DNA of 28,779 bases from assembly GCA_035645555.1 (NCBI GenBank), contig DASQMI010000083.1:1-28779 (forward strand), written 5' to 3'. The first letter of the stretch is position 1. Each line of letters opens with the position of its first letter. Origin of the DNA: Lysobacter_F sp035645555. GTDB lineage: Bacteria > Pseudomonadota > Gammaproteobacteria > Xanthomonadales > Xanthomonadaceae. The notes under the pieces were generated by a model that saw nothing but the letters and a program-made list of their open reading frames with translations, made no database searches and was not told the origin of the DNA. Position numbers and translations under genes: made by a program. Of the stretch, positions 7,652-14,910 are shown piece by piece.

Positions 7652-7932
7652 GCGCCGATCGACGATGCGTGGAACGCGCGCCGGCAACGTGCGGCGCGAA
7701 TGCCCGCGTGACCGGCAGTTTGCACACGCTGCTGCCGGAAACGTGTACCCGTCGAGCGACACCGCGATGTCCCCATCGACGGGCGGCAGCGCGAAGCGCA
7801 CGTGCCGATGCCGCTGCGCAGCGCACCCGCGGTTCCCGACAAGCTCCGCCGTGGTCGGATGTCGTGCGGCCTGCGTGGCCCAGGCAAGCGCGTATCGGCG
7901 AGGCCACAACGGGGCGCGCGCGGCGCGCTCCC
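7652..7932. other. Gap without a supported gene
   Basis: About 280 bases between the HWE kinase and the HU-like gene's terminator. I see no start with a ribosome site and no recognisable protein. There is an inverted repeat CCCGTCGA (7748-7755) / TCGACGGG (7776-7783) with a 20-base loop. The minus strand has an open frame through part of it (reading SLDGYTF near the repeat), but nothing identifies it as coding. Confidence 0.4.
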
Positions 7933-7978
7933 AAAAAACGAATGGCGCGCCCGATGCGTCGGCATCGGCACGCGCCAT
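7933..7978 (-). terminator. Rho-independent terminator of the HU-like gene
   Basis: Read on the minus strand, a GC-rich hairpin (ATGGCGCG... at 7978 downward pairing with ...GCGCGCCAT ending at 7942; about 15 bp with one bulge and a six-base loop) is followed within three bases by six T residues (plus 7933-7938). It sits 50 bp after the stop of the HU-like gene. Confidence 0.88.
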
Positions 7979-8028
7979 CCGTACGGACGGACCGCAGCCG
8001 GCCCACGCGGGCCGGCCGCAGCGGCGAC

Positions 8029-8424
8029 TCAGGCCGCCGAGTCCTTCAGGCGCTTCATCGGACGCGCCTTGAGCTTGACGCTCGCCGGCTTGGCGGCGAA
8101 CCACTGCTCTTCCTTGGTGAACGGGTTGATGCCCTTGCGGCGCGGCTTGGCCGGGACGTCCACGCGGGTGATCTTCAGCATGCCCGGCAGGGTGAAGACG
8201 CCGCAGCCCTTCTTGCCGAGCGAGGCCTGCGCGGCCTCCTCGAGCGCCGTCAGCACGGCGCGCACGTCGCGCGCCGGAAGCTCGGTGCGCTCGGCGATGT
8301 GGTTCACGAGGCCCGACTTGCCCAGCGGCTCGCTGATCGGCTTGATCGCGCCGCCGCCCTTCTTGGCGGTGCCCTTCTTCGCCGGCGCCTTGGCGGCGGA
8401 CTTGGATGCTTTCTTGGTTGCCAT
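8029..8424 (-). CDS. HU/IHF-family DNA-binding protein with lysine/alanine-rich N-terminal tail
   Basis: A 131-residue nucleoid protein. Residues 1-28 are a Lys/Ala-rich basic tail (MATKKASKSAAKAPAKKG), then the HU fold from about 29: helices with LVNHIAERTELPARDVRAVL, the G-x-G-x-F beta turn as GCGVF, and the DNA-arm motif R-x-G-x-N-P-x-T as RKGINPFTKEE. HU proteins bend and wrap DNA as dimers. The protein is longer than standard 90-residue HU; the basic tail is like those of histone-like variants in beta- and gammaproteobacteria. The start ATG is preceded by GGGAG. The gene is monocistronic, with a plausible promoter about 65-95 bp upstream and a strong terminator downstream. A long C-terminal stretch after the arm (KPASVKLKARPMKRLKD) is again basic. 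Confidence 0.92.
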   Translation of the reverse strand: MATKKASKSAAKAPAKKGTAKKGGGAIKPISEPLGKSGLVNHIAERTELPARDVRAVLTALEEAAQASLGKKGCGVFTLPGMLKITRVDVPAKPRRKGINPFTKEEQWFAAKPASVKLKARPMKRLKDSAA

Positions 8425-8486
8425 GAACAGGTTTGCTCCCTGAGGTGATGGACGGGCCCGGCCCGGGTCCGGATATGCCCTGCAGG

Positions 8487-8516
8487 AGAGTACAGAACCT
8501 GACGCCGGAAGTTGAA
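8487..8516 (-). promoter_or_regulatory. Putative promoter of the HU-like gene
   Basis: On the minus strand TTCAAC (plus 8511-8516) and TACTCT (plus 8487-8492) are separated by 18 bases, upstream of the HU-like start at 8424. Both boxes deviate from consensus, so this is a modest call. Confidence 0.35.
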
Positions 8517-8606
8517 TCTCTGCGCGGATTTTTCGCGCCTGGCCGCACGCGAACGCCCGGTCCAGCCGGGCGCGGGCCGCCGGCGGACCGCGCGCCGGTG
8601 GCGCGT

Positions 8607-9515
8607 TCAGCGCGGGCGCAGCGCGCGCAGGGCGTCGGCGAAGCGGCGAGCGGCCGGGCCGAGCGGCGCATCGATGCGATGCGCGAGGAAGGTCGGATAG
8701 GCGGACTCGCCGTCGCCGGCGCTGGCGCCGACATCCAGCCGCACCAGCCGTCCCGCCAGCAGATCGCGCGCGACCAGCCAGCGCGGCAGCCGGCCCCAAC
8801 CGAGTCCGCCGAGGATCATCGCGTGCTTGGCATCCTGCGTGCCGACCGGGCAGATGCGCGGCGAGAGCACGCCGAACGAACGCCCTTCGGAGAACGGCGT
8901 GGGATCGGTGAGCACGATCTGCAGGTGGTCGGCGAGCTCGGCCGCGGCCGGCCGGCCGCGCCGCCGCCGGCGCGCGAGCGGATGGGTGGCGGCGACCACC
9001 GCGATCGCGCGCTCCTTCCACAGCGGCTCGTGCGCCACGCGGCGGTCGCGGAAGTCCTCGCCGGCGACCACCGCCACCGTCGCGCGCTCCTCCAGCAACG
9101 CCTGCAGCGGGCCGCCGAGTGGCTCGACGCTGAGCCGCAACGCCACTTCCGGGTACGCCTCGCGCACGCGCCCGAGCGCCGCCACCACCGGATCGAGCGG
9201 GAACAGCGTGTCCACCACCAGCGAAAGCTCGGGCTCGACGCCGGCCGCCAGCCCGCGCGCGTGCGCACGCAACGCATCGATGCGCAGCAGGATCTCGCGC
9301 GCGTTCGCCAGCAGCGCGCGGCCTTCGGCGGTCAGCACCGGGCGATGGCCGGAGCGGTCGAACAAGCGCACCGCGAGCGCGTCCTCCAGCGTTGCGATCG
9401 CATGGCTCACCGCCGACTGCGCACGCCGCAGGCGCAGCGCGGCCGCGCGGAACCCGCCGGCGTCGGCGATCGCGACGAACGTGCGCAGCTGGTCCAGCGT
9501 CAGCGCATCCAGCAT
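8607..9515 (-). CDS. LysR-family transcriptional regulator
   Basis: A 302-residue regulator of standard LysR length. The N-terminal helix-turn-helix is typical: LDQLRTFVAIADAGGFRAAA, then LRRAQSAVSHAIATLEDALA and the wing with VRLFDRSGHRPVLTAEG (residues about 5-68). The remainder is the periplasmic-binding-protein-like effector domain. The gene is divergent from a WrbA-like quinone oxidoreductase and MFS exporter operon with 98 bp between starts. That gap holds a perfect inverted repeat TCGATC-N5-GATCGA 12 bp from this start, a likely autoregulatory and activation site. LysR proteins normally act as tetramers and need a small co-inducer; the inducer here is unknown, but an electrophile or quinone would fit its probable targets. 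Confidence 0.92.
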   Translation of the reverse strand: MLDALTLDQLRTFVAIADAGGFRAAALRLRRAQSAVSHAIATLEDALAVRLFDRSGHRPVLTAEGRALLANAREILLRIDALRAHARGLAAGVEPELSLVVDTLFPLDPVVAALGRVREAYPEVALRLSVEPLGGPLQALLEERATVAVVAGEDFRDRRVAHEPLWKERAIAVVAATHPLARRRRRGRPAAAELADHLQIVLTDPTPFSEGRSFGVLSPRICPVGTQDAKHAMILGGLGWGRLPRWLVARDLLAGRLVRLDVGASAGDGESAYPTFLAHRIDAPLGPAARRFADALRALRPR

Positions 9516-9526
9516 GATCGTTTTCC

Positions 9527-9543
9527 TCGATCGGTTGGATCGA
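9527..9543. promoter_or_regulatory. Candidate LysR binding site between divergent genes
   Basis: 9527-9543 is TCGATC-GGTTG-GATCGA, a perfect inverted repeat with 6-base arms that fits the T-N11-A LysR rule. It lies between the LysR start (9515) and wrbA-like start (9614). An AT-rich block follows (9542-9552), the likely promoter area. Binding is inferred. Confidence 0.55.
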
Positions 9544-9613
9544 AATTTTATCGCTTCTCAAGATCATGGCCGCGCCGCATGCTGACGCCGTCCCGCGAAC
9601 CGGAGGCGACCGC

Positions 9614-10240
9614 ATGGCCAGCATCCTCGTTCTCTACTACTCCTCCTACGGCCACATCGAACGCATGGCGCAGGCGGTCGCCGCCGGTGCCCGCGAGGCC
9701 GGCGCGCGCGTGGCGGTGAAGCGCGTGCCGGAACTGGTGCCGGCGGAAGTCGCGCAGCGCGCCGGCTACCGGCGCAACGACGCGATCCCGGTCGCCAGCG
9801 TCGACGAGCTCGCCGACTACGACGGCATCGTGATCGGCACGCCGACCCGCTTCGGCAACATGGCCGCGCAGGTCAAGAACTTCCTCGACCAGGCCGGCGG
9901 GCTGTGGATGCGCGACGCGCTGGTGGGCCGGGTCGGCAGTGTGTTCACCTCCACCGGCAGCCAGCATGGCGGCCAGGAATCGACGCTGCTGTCCACGCAG
10001 ATCGTGCTGCAGCACCTCGGCATGGTGGTGGTCGGGCTGCCGTACGCGTTCAAGGGCCAGCTGCGCATGGACGAGATCACCGGCTGCTCGCCGTACGGTG
10101 CCTCGACGCTGGCGGAAGATGCCGAACACCGCGACCGCCAGCCCAGCGAGAACGAACTCGCCGGGGCGCGGTTCCAGGGCGCCTACGTCGCCGAGATCGC
10201 CGCCGCGCTCGCGGCCGCCCGCGTGCGGCGGGCGGCGTGA
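9614..10240 (+). CDS. wrbA: NAD(P)H:quinone oxidoreductase, WrbA type
   Basis: A 208-residue flavodoxin-like enzyme that reduces quinones by two electrons using NAD(P)H and FMN, avoiding semiquinone radicals. Diagnostic segments are ILVLYYSSYGHIERMA (phosphate loop of FMN, residues 4-19), TPTRFGNMAAQVKNFLDQ (central FMN contact) and FTSTGSQHGGQE (isoalloxazine contact). Length is close to the usual 198-200, with a slightly longer C-terminal tail. The start at 9614 has GGAGG at 9602-9606; an in-frame ATG at 9566 would add an unneeded 16 residues. The stop overlaps the start of the MFS gene (TGATG, one base), so the two are translationally coupled. Likely controlled by the divergent LysR regulator. 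Confidence 0.93.
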   Translation: MASILVLYYSSYGHIERMAQAVAAGAREAGARVAVKRVPELVPAEVAQRAGYRRNDAIPVASVDELADYDGIVIGTPTRFGNMAAQVKNFLDQAGGLWMRDALVGRVGSVFTSTGSQHGGQESTLLSTQIVLQHLGMVVVGLPYAFKGQLRMDEITGCSPYGASTLAEDAEHRDRQPSENELAGARFQGAYVAEIAAALAAARVRRAA

Positions 10241-11391
10241 TGCGTGCGGTGCTCGCGCTCGCCGCGGTGGTGTTCGCCGGCGTGGTCGCCGCGCTGCAGG
10301 TCGGCAAGGTGCCGGTCGCCGCGCCGCTGCTGCACGCGCGCCTCGGCCTGGACGTGGGCCAGATCGGCGCGCTGAGCTCGGCGATCGCGCTGCTCGGCGT
10401 GCTGGCCAGCCTGCCTGCGGGCGGCGTCACGGCTGCGCTCGGCGAACGCCGCGTTCTCGCCACCGGGCTGGGCGTGCTGCTGGCCGGCGCCGTGAGCGGT
10501 GCGATCGCCGATGCGTTCGCCGCGTTGCTGATCGCGCGCATCGTCGAAGGGCTCGGCTTCCTCGCCGTGGTGGTTGCCGGCGCCGCGCTGATCGAACGGA
10601 TCGCGGCCGCGCGTGCGCGCGCGCTCGCCTACGCCGGCTGGAGCTGCGCGATGCCGGCCGGGATCGCGCTCGCGATGGTCATCGGCCCGCATTTCGCCGA
10701 CTGGCGCACGCTCGCCTGGGCCAGCGCCGCGCTTGCGGCGGTGGCGTTGGTTGCCGTGGTCACCGCCGTGCGCGCCGACCGTTCCGGACGCCGCAGTGAG
10801 GCCGGCGCGACGGCGCCGGCGCTGCGCGCGGTCCTGCGCCGCCGTCGTCCGCAGCTGCTCGCGGTTGCATTCGCGCTGTACAGCCTGATGTTCTTCGCGC
10901 TCTTCAGCTTCCTGCCGTTCCTGCTGGTGCAGCGCCTGGCGCTCGATCCGGTGACGGCCGGCACGCTCAGCGGCCTCGCCTGCGCGGCCAACCTGATCGG
11001 CAACCTCGCCGCCGGCGTGCTGCGCGCGCGCTTCGCCACGGCAACGCTCATCGCTGCGGCCGCCGCGATCATGGCGGCGTGCGCGCTCGGCATCTTCCTG
11101 CCACTGTTCGGTGCGTGGCCGACGTTCGCGCTCTGCGTGGCGTTTTCGGCCGCAGGCGGCCTGCTTCCGGCCGCGGTGCTCGGGTCCGCGGCCGACGTGT
11201 CGCCGACTGCCGCGCACGTGCCGGTGACGATGGGGCTGCTCATGCAGGGCAGCAACACCGGCCAGGCGCTGGGCCCGCTCGCGATCGGCATGCTGATCGC
11301 GCATGCGGGCTGGCCGGCCGCGGGCGGCGCGGTGGTGGCCGCGGGGCTCGCGCTGCTCGCCTGCGGGTGGTCGCTGCGGCAGTCCGGGTGA
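10240..11391 (+). CDS. MFS transporter (probable drug or small-molecule exporter)
   Basis: A 383-residue inner-membrane protein with about 12 hydrophobic helices and a basic cytoplasmic loop in the middle (about residues 178-206, RADRSGRRSE then VLRRRRPQ). The loop after helix 2 reads PAGGVTAALGERRVL, the place of the MFS motif A. The overall form is that of CynX/arabinose-efflux-like MFS proteins, which usually export by proton antiport. It shares one base with the wrbA-like stop codon, so it is translated together with the quinone reductase. An operon pairing quinone reduction with export suggests defence against a redox-active or aromatic compound; substrate is not predictable. It ends 14 bp from the convergent response-regulator gene. 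Confidence 0.85.
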   Translation: MRAVLALAAVVFAGVVAALQVGKVPVAAPLLHARLGLDVGQIGALSSAIALLGVLASLPAGGVTAALGERRVLATGLGVLLAGAVSGAIADAFAALLIARIVEGLGFLAVVVAGAALIERIAAARARALAYAGWSCAMPAGIALAMVIGPHFADWRTLAWASAALAAVALVAVVTAVRADRSGRRSEAGATAPALRAVLRRRRPQLLAVAFALYSLMFFALFSFLPFLLVQRLALDPVTAGTLSGLACAANLIGNLAAGVLRARFATATLIAAAAAIMAACALGIFLPLFGAWPTFALCVAFSAAGGLLPAAVLGSAADVSPTAAHVPVTMGLLMQGSNTGQALGPLAIGMLIAHAGWPAAGGAVVAAGLALLACGWSLRQSG

Positions 11392-11405
11392 GCTTTCCCG
11401 CCCGG

Positions 11406-12029
11406 CTACAGCAGTCCACCCGGCTGGAGGAGACCTCGCTCCAGCGCCAAGCGGTGCAGTTCGAGGTCGTTCTGCACACCGAGTTTGGCGCGCAATGACG
11501 TGCGATGCAGGTACACGGTCTTGTCGGCGATGCCCAAATCCAAGGAAATCTGTTTCGGTGTCTGGCCAGCGGCCAGGCGCCGGAAGATTTCCCGCTCGCG
11601 CTCGCTCAGCGATTCAAGTCCCAGCGGCGGAGCCGAGGGCCGCTGCAGGTCACTGCTGAGGTAACACCGGCCGGCCGCTACAGCGCGCAGCGCGGAGACG
11701 AGCTCGTCGGCAGCGGCCCCCTTGGTGACGTAACCCGCTGCGCCACGGCGCAGCGCTTCCGAAATGTACGGCTCCGTTTCGTGCATGCTGAGCACCAGGA
11801 TTGCCATATCCGGCAACGCGTCGCGCAGCTCCGGCACCAGCGTCAAACCGCCGCCCGGCAACGACAGATCAAGCACCAGGACATCCGGGCGAAACTCCCG
11901 CACGAGCCTGCGTGCGCTACCGATGTCGCCGCATTCAGCGGCGATCCGGAATTCGGCTTCCTGCTCGATCAGCGCACGGAAGCCCGTGCGCACGATGGCG
12001 TGGTCGTCGGCCATGACGATTCGGATCAT
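11406..12029 (-). CDS. NarL/UhpA-type response regulator (receiver plus LuxR helix-turn-helix)
   Basis: A 207-residue DNA-binding response regulator. The receiver (about 1-118) has D8-D9, phospho-acceptor D54 in VLVLDLSLPGGG, Ser82 and the Lys in GYVTKGAAADE. The LuxR-type output (about 140-205) reads LESLSEREREIFRRLAAG, then KQISLDLGIADKTVYLHR. It diverges, with 87 bp between starts, from a HisKA_3-type sensor kinase that is almost certainly its partner, an arrangement like UhpA/UhpB. The proteins differ from UhpA in that no UhpC or transporter gene is beside them. Two tandem inverted repeats fill the shared gap and are candidate operators. The target genes are unknown. Confidence 0.92.
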   Translation of the reverse strand: MIRIVMADDHAIVRTGFRALIEQEAEFRIAAECGDIGSARRLVREFRPDVLVLDLSLPGGGLTLVPELRDALPDMAILVLSMHETEPYISEALRRGAAGYVTKGAAADELVSALRAVAAGRCYLSSDLQRPSAPPLGLESLSEREREIFRRLAAGQTPKQISLDLGIADKTVYLHRTSLRAKLGVQNDLELHRLALERGLLQPGGLL

Positions 12030-12063
12030 GGGACCAGCGTAGGCAGGAACCCGCCCCTGCGCC

Positions 12064-12101
12064 AACTGGAATTTCTCCAGTTCTCGCTGGCCTCGGCCAG
12101 C
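12064..12101. promoter_or_regulatory. Tandem inverted repeats in the divergent response regulator/kinase promoter
   Basis: 12064-12082 is AACTGGA-ATTTC-TCCAGTT (7-base perfect arms); 12086-12101 is GCTGGCC-TC-GGCCAGC (7-base perfect arms). Both lie in the 87-bp gap between the NarL-type regulator and its kinase. The first is a good candidate binding site for the regulator; the second could instead form a hairpin just before the kinase start at 12117. Confidence 0.5.
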
Positions 12102-12116
12102 AAGTACCATCGGCCG

Positions 12117-13688
12117 ATGAAGCCGGGACGCTACGGCTGGACACGCAACCTCTTGCTGATGGCCGGCTACGGCGCCGGCCATGCCCTGCTGTTCCTCCCC
12201 GCGAACGTGTTCTGGCATCCGCCAGCAGGCTGGCGCTTCGCCTTCCTCGCACTGTTGCCGGTCCGTCTATGGCCTTGGCCATTTGCGGCCGAGCTGCTCG
12301 TATTCCTGTCTGGCAGCCAGAACATCAGTCGCAGCATGGGCAGCGTCGCGTTGGCACTGCTCGCCTTTGCCACGCACCGGGCACTCACCTCGCTGGGACC
12401 GTTGCTGTTGCAGTGCTACCCGCCGCTGTCGGCCGACCGCCCCGATTCGTTGATGCGGTTGCTGGCGGCGATGCTGGTATCCGCACTGGCCGCAACCCTG
12501 TTCACCGTGTGGTGGCTTCCGCCGCTGCTGGAAGGCCCAGAAGCGGCAATGGACACTCCGCTGCTCTTCCTGCAACTGCTGCTGGGCGACTTCATCGGCA
12601 TGCTGCTTTTCGTGCCCGCGGCCCTGATGCTGCTGCGCTACCGTCCCTCCCATCGCGTCCTGCGCAACTGGCGAGTGGACATCCCGGTCGTCCTTGCCCC
12701 CTCCCTTGCCGCCTACGTCGTCGTGGCATCAAGCGCGGCGCAGCCGGTGTACTTCTTCGCCACCGTGCTGTGTTTCCTCCCGGTCATCTATTTCGCGTTC
12801 CGCACCGGCTGGCGGGGTGTATCGATTGCGCTGCCGGTTGCAAGCATCGCAGTCGCGGTTGGCGGCAGCTCCAGCGATCCAACCGAACCTGCGCAGGCGC
12901 AGTTGCTGCTCGCATTCACCGGTAGCGCCTGCCTGCTTCTGGGTGCGTCGAACGATGGTTTGAGAGCGGGCCGCGACGCGTTGCGCCGGCACAATGATCA
13001 ACTCCTGGCCGCGAACAGGAAGCTGGACAAGACGTCCGAAGCACTAAAAGAGGCCGCCCGGCGAAACCTCAGCCTTTCCGAAGACATCAGGCGCTGGATC
13101 ACATCGGAACTTCACGACGAGCTAGGTCAGAACCTGACGGCCCTGCAAAGCCGGCTCAAACTCGTCGAACGCAAGCTGGGCGCCGACGAGACCCTCCTCT
13201 CGATCCGCGAGATCGTCGGCGCCATGCGGCATTCCGTGTCCGGCCTCCTAGCCACCTTGCGTCCCGCCGGCTTGGACGAATTCGGCTTGGTGCAGGCGCT
13301 GGAACGCGGGTCGATTCGCGAGCTGATCCAGACCCATGGCCTAGCGTTCTCAATCCGCATAGAGGACCAGGGCCGATTATTGGATGGGCTGGACAACGAC
13401 ACACAGATCGCGGTCTACCGCATCGTGCAGGAAGCGGCGACCAATACCGTGCGTCACGCCAATGCGCGGACGTTCCATGTTCGCCTGCGCGCACGCCCTA
13501 CTTCGTCGGGCCCGCGGATCCTGGTGGCCGTCGGTGACGACGGCAGCGGCCTACCGGCGAGTCCGCGCCAGGGGGTAGGCCTGCAGGGAATCCGGGACCG
13601 TGTACTGTCGCTAGGCGGAAGGCTTCACTTGAGCAGCGATGCCCGCGGCACACGGATGCTTGCCCGGTTCAAAGCGGCGGGCAGCTGA
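12117..13688 (+). CDS. Membrane sensor kinase, MASE1-like domain with HisKA_3 (UhpB-like)
   Basis: A 523-residue inner-membrane kinase. Residues about 11-280 form roughly eight hydrophobic helices in the style of MASE1 sensory domains, including FWHPPAGWRFAFLALLPVRL and FLQLLLGDFIGMLLFVPAAL. A short coiled coil (about 285-320) leads to the dimerisation/phosphotransfer domain with H333 in ITSELHDELGQNLTALQ (HisKA_3), and an ATPase domain with YRIVQEAATNTVRHA, DDGSG and GVGLQGIRDRV. The start ATG 12117 is 87 bp from the divergent response regulator. GC content is visibly lower than in the flanking genes, so the pair may have been acquired. What MASE1 senses is generally unknown, and the signal cannot be read from the sequence. 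Confidence 0.9.
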   Translation: MKPGRYGWTRNLLLMAGYGAGHALLFLPANVFWHPPAGWRFAFLALLPVRLWPWPFAAELLVFLSGSQNISRSMGSVALALLAFATHRALTSLGPLLLQCYPPLSADRPDSLMRLLAAMLVSALAATLFTVWWLPPLLEGPEAAMDTPLLFLQLLLGDFIGMLLFVPAALMLLRYRPSHRVLRNWRVDIPVVLAPSLAAYVVVASSAAQPVYFFATVLCFLPVIYFAFRTGWRGVSIALPVASIAVAVGGSSSDPTEPAQAQLLLAFTGSACLLLGASNDGLRAGRDALRRHNDQLLAANRKLDKTSEALKEAARRNLSLSEDIRRWITSELHDELGQNLTALQSRLKLVERKLGADETLLSIREIVGAMRHSVSGLLATLRPAGLDEFGLVQALERGSIRELIQTHGLAFSIRIEDQGRLLDGLDNDTQIAVYRIVQEAATNTVRHANARTFHVRLRARPTSSGPRILVAVGDDGSGLPASPRQGVGLQGIRDRVLSLGGRLHLSSDARGTRMLARFKAAGS

Positions 13689-13917
13689 TATCGAGCGGCG
13701 CCGCGAACGAGCACAAGAAAGCGCTTCCCCCACGCATGCACCATCGCCTTCTTACCCGGCGAAGAAGCGTGTGATGCATCCGCCTGGGCGAACCACTGGC
13801 CACAAAAAATGAAGGGCGTGGGGTATTCGCGGCGGCCTGGAGCGTCCCATCTGAAAATTTCAGGTGGTGCCTGCGTGAGACACGATCCACACTGCGCTGC
13901 CTGAAGAGGGGGAACAG

Positions 13918-14736
13918 ATGGATCTTTCGAGTTCTTGGATCAATGGCAGGACCCTGGCTCTGGCTTTGCAGGACACTGGCACGCGCAACAGGTTCGGCGC
14001 GTTCGCGCCGACCAGTCGTGTGCCGCTGGACCTTGCCCGCGATCGCGATGTCCTCGGCATCGAGCGCGAGCATGGCGTTCCCTTCGTCGCTGACGGCAAC
14101 TTGCTCGTCACGATCCATGACTTTGACTTGTCGGAATCGCCGTGGAACTTCATAGCGCATACCGATGTCATTACCCTGGCCAACCTTCGCTTCACTCGAC
14201 GCGCACTGCAAAGTGCAGTAGCCGGGTTCATCGCTGATACGGCCAAGAACGAAACGTTGAGGATCGAGCGCCTTGCAGCGGGGTTGGATCTCGGCAACCC
14301 CCGCGCAGTGTCCGAGTTTTCCAGCGCCGTCTGCGTGTGGGGTAAGGGCCATCGCGTCTGGGGAAATCTCATGCGGCTGCACTCTCCCAAATCGCTGGGA
14401 AGAGCAGTCGCCCAGTGGCTCATGGCCGCAAGAGAAGCCACCGAGCCCGCCAAGGCAATCGCACCCGGCCTAGGAATTAAGGGCCTGGGCGTTTCCTTTG
14501 CGAGCAAGCACCTCCGCCTGTTCGCCCCGGACCGTTTCGCCACCCTGGACGAAGTGATCTCACGTGGTCTCGGCTATGCGCTCAATGGCGCTGGGTACAA
14601 CCTGTGGCTGCATGACCTCAAGCAGATCAGGCAGAGGGATATGGCTTCGCTTCGGGTCGGCGACATCGAGTCCGGAATCTTCGTACTCGCCAGACAGGTC
14701 GTCCGCGGAATACCGAGTTCACGGCGGATGATCTGA
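13918..14736 (+). CDS. Uncharacterised protein with a helix-hairpin-helix-like segment (DUF6308-like)
   Basis: A 272-residue soluble protein, not firmly recognised. It resembles, from memory, the DUF6308 group. Residues 187-202 (IKGLGVSFASKHLRLF) look like a helix-hairpin-helix, followed at D211 (ATLDEVI) by an Asp at the distance seen in HhH-GPD DNA glycosylases; the match is short and the protein lacks a clear iron-sulphur cluster motif or the catalytic Lys. A DNA-repair or base-recognition role is possible but unproven. The ATG at 13918 has GAAGAGGGGGAA in front. GC is lower than around it, and directly after the stop comes a truncated acetyltransferase remnant, so the gene probably arrived by insertion. 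The 229 bp before it hold a CTTCTT/GAAGAAG hairpin near 13752 and no gene. Confidence 0.7.
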   Translation: MDLSSSWINGRTLALALQDTGTRNRFGAFAPTSRVPLDLARDRDVLGIEREHGVPFVADGNLLVTIHDFDLSESPWNFIAHTDVITLANLRFTRRALQSAVAGFIADTAKNETLRIERLAAGLDLGNPRAVSEFSSAVCVWGKGHRVWGNLMRLHSPKSLGRAVAQWLMAAREATEPAKAIAPGLGIKGLGVSFASKHLRLFAPDRFATLDEVISRGLGYALNGAGYNLWLHDLKQIRQRDMASLRVGDIESGIFVLARQVVRGIPSSRRMI

Positions 14737-14740
14737 ACAT

Positions 14741-14858
14741 CGCATCTTCGTCCAGGCCGACCACGGCGACGACCCGGCGATCGCGCTCTACAGCAAGCTC
14801 GCGTGAGGACGTGCTGCATTTCGACATCCGTGTGCAGGGCGGCAGCGACGCGGCTTGA
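14741..14858 (+). pseudogene. Remnant of an aminoglycoside 3-N-acetyltransferase I-like GNAT gene
   Basis: Starting at 14741 the plus strand reads RIFVQADHGDDPAIALYSKL, then a stop; shifting frame gives REDVLHFDIRVQGGSDAA and a stop at 14858. Joined, these give the C-terminal third of the GNAT family to which AAC(3)-I enzymes belong (compare the V-Q-A-D-x-G-D-D-P-A-x-A-L-Y-x-K-L-G-x-R-E-D-V-x-H-F-D-I pattern). A small deletion near 14800-14806 broke the frame, and the front two thirds are missing, with the DUF6308-like gene taking their place. It cannot make an active enzyme. Family assignment is from memory of AAC(3)-I proteins. Confidence 0.75.
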
Positions 14859-14910
14859 GGCACCTGGCGCGGCCGCTTCCGCCAACGACGAGGCCGCCGG
14901 ACCGGGCGAT

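Noticed and set aside
5936..8734. 932-codon minus-strand open frame
   Set aside because: It runs antisense to the HWE kinase and through a noncoding gap; no domains, and it overlaps the HU-like gene in another frame.
10183..11304. 373-codon minus-strand open frame opposite the MFS gene
   Set aside because: Antisense to a clear membrane transporter; Arg/Glu/Gln/His-rich shadow composition.
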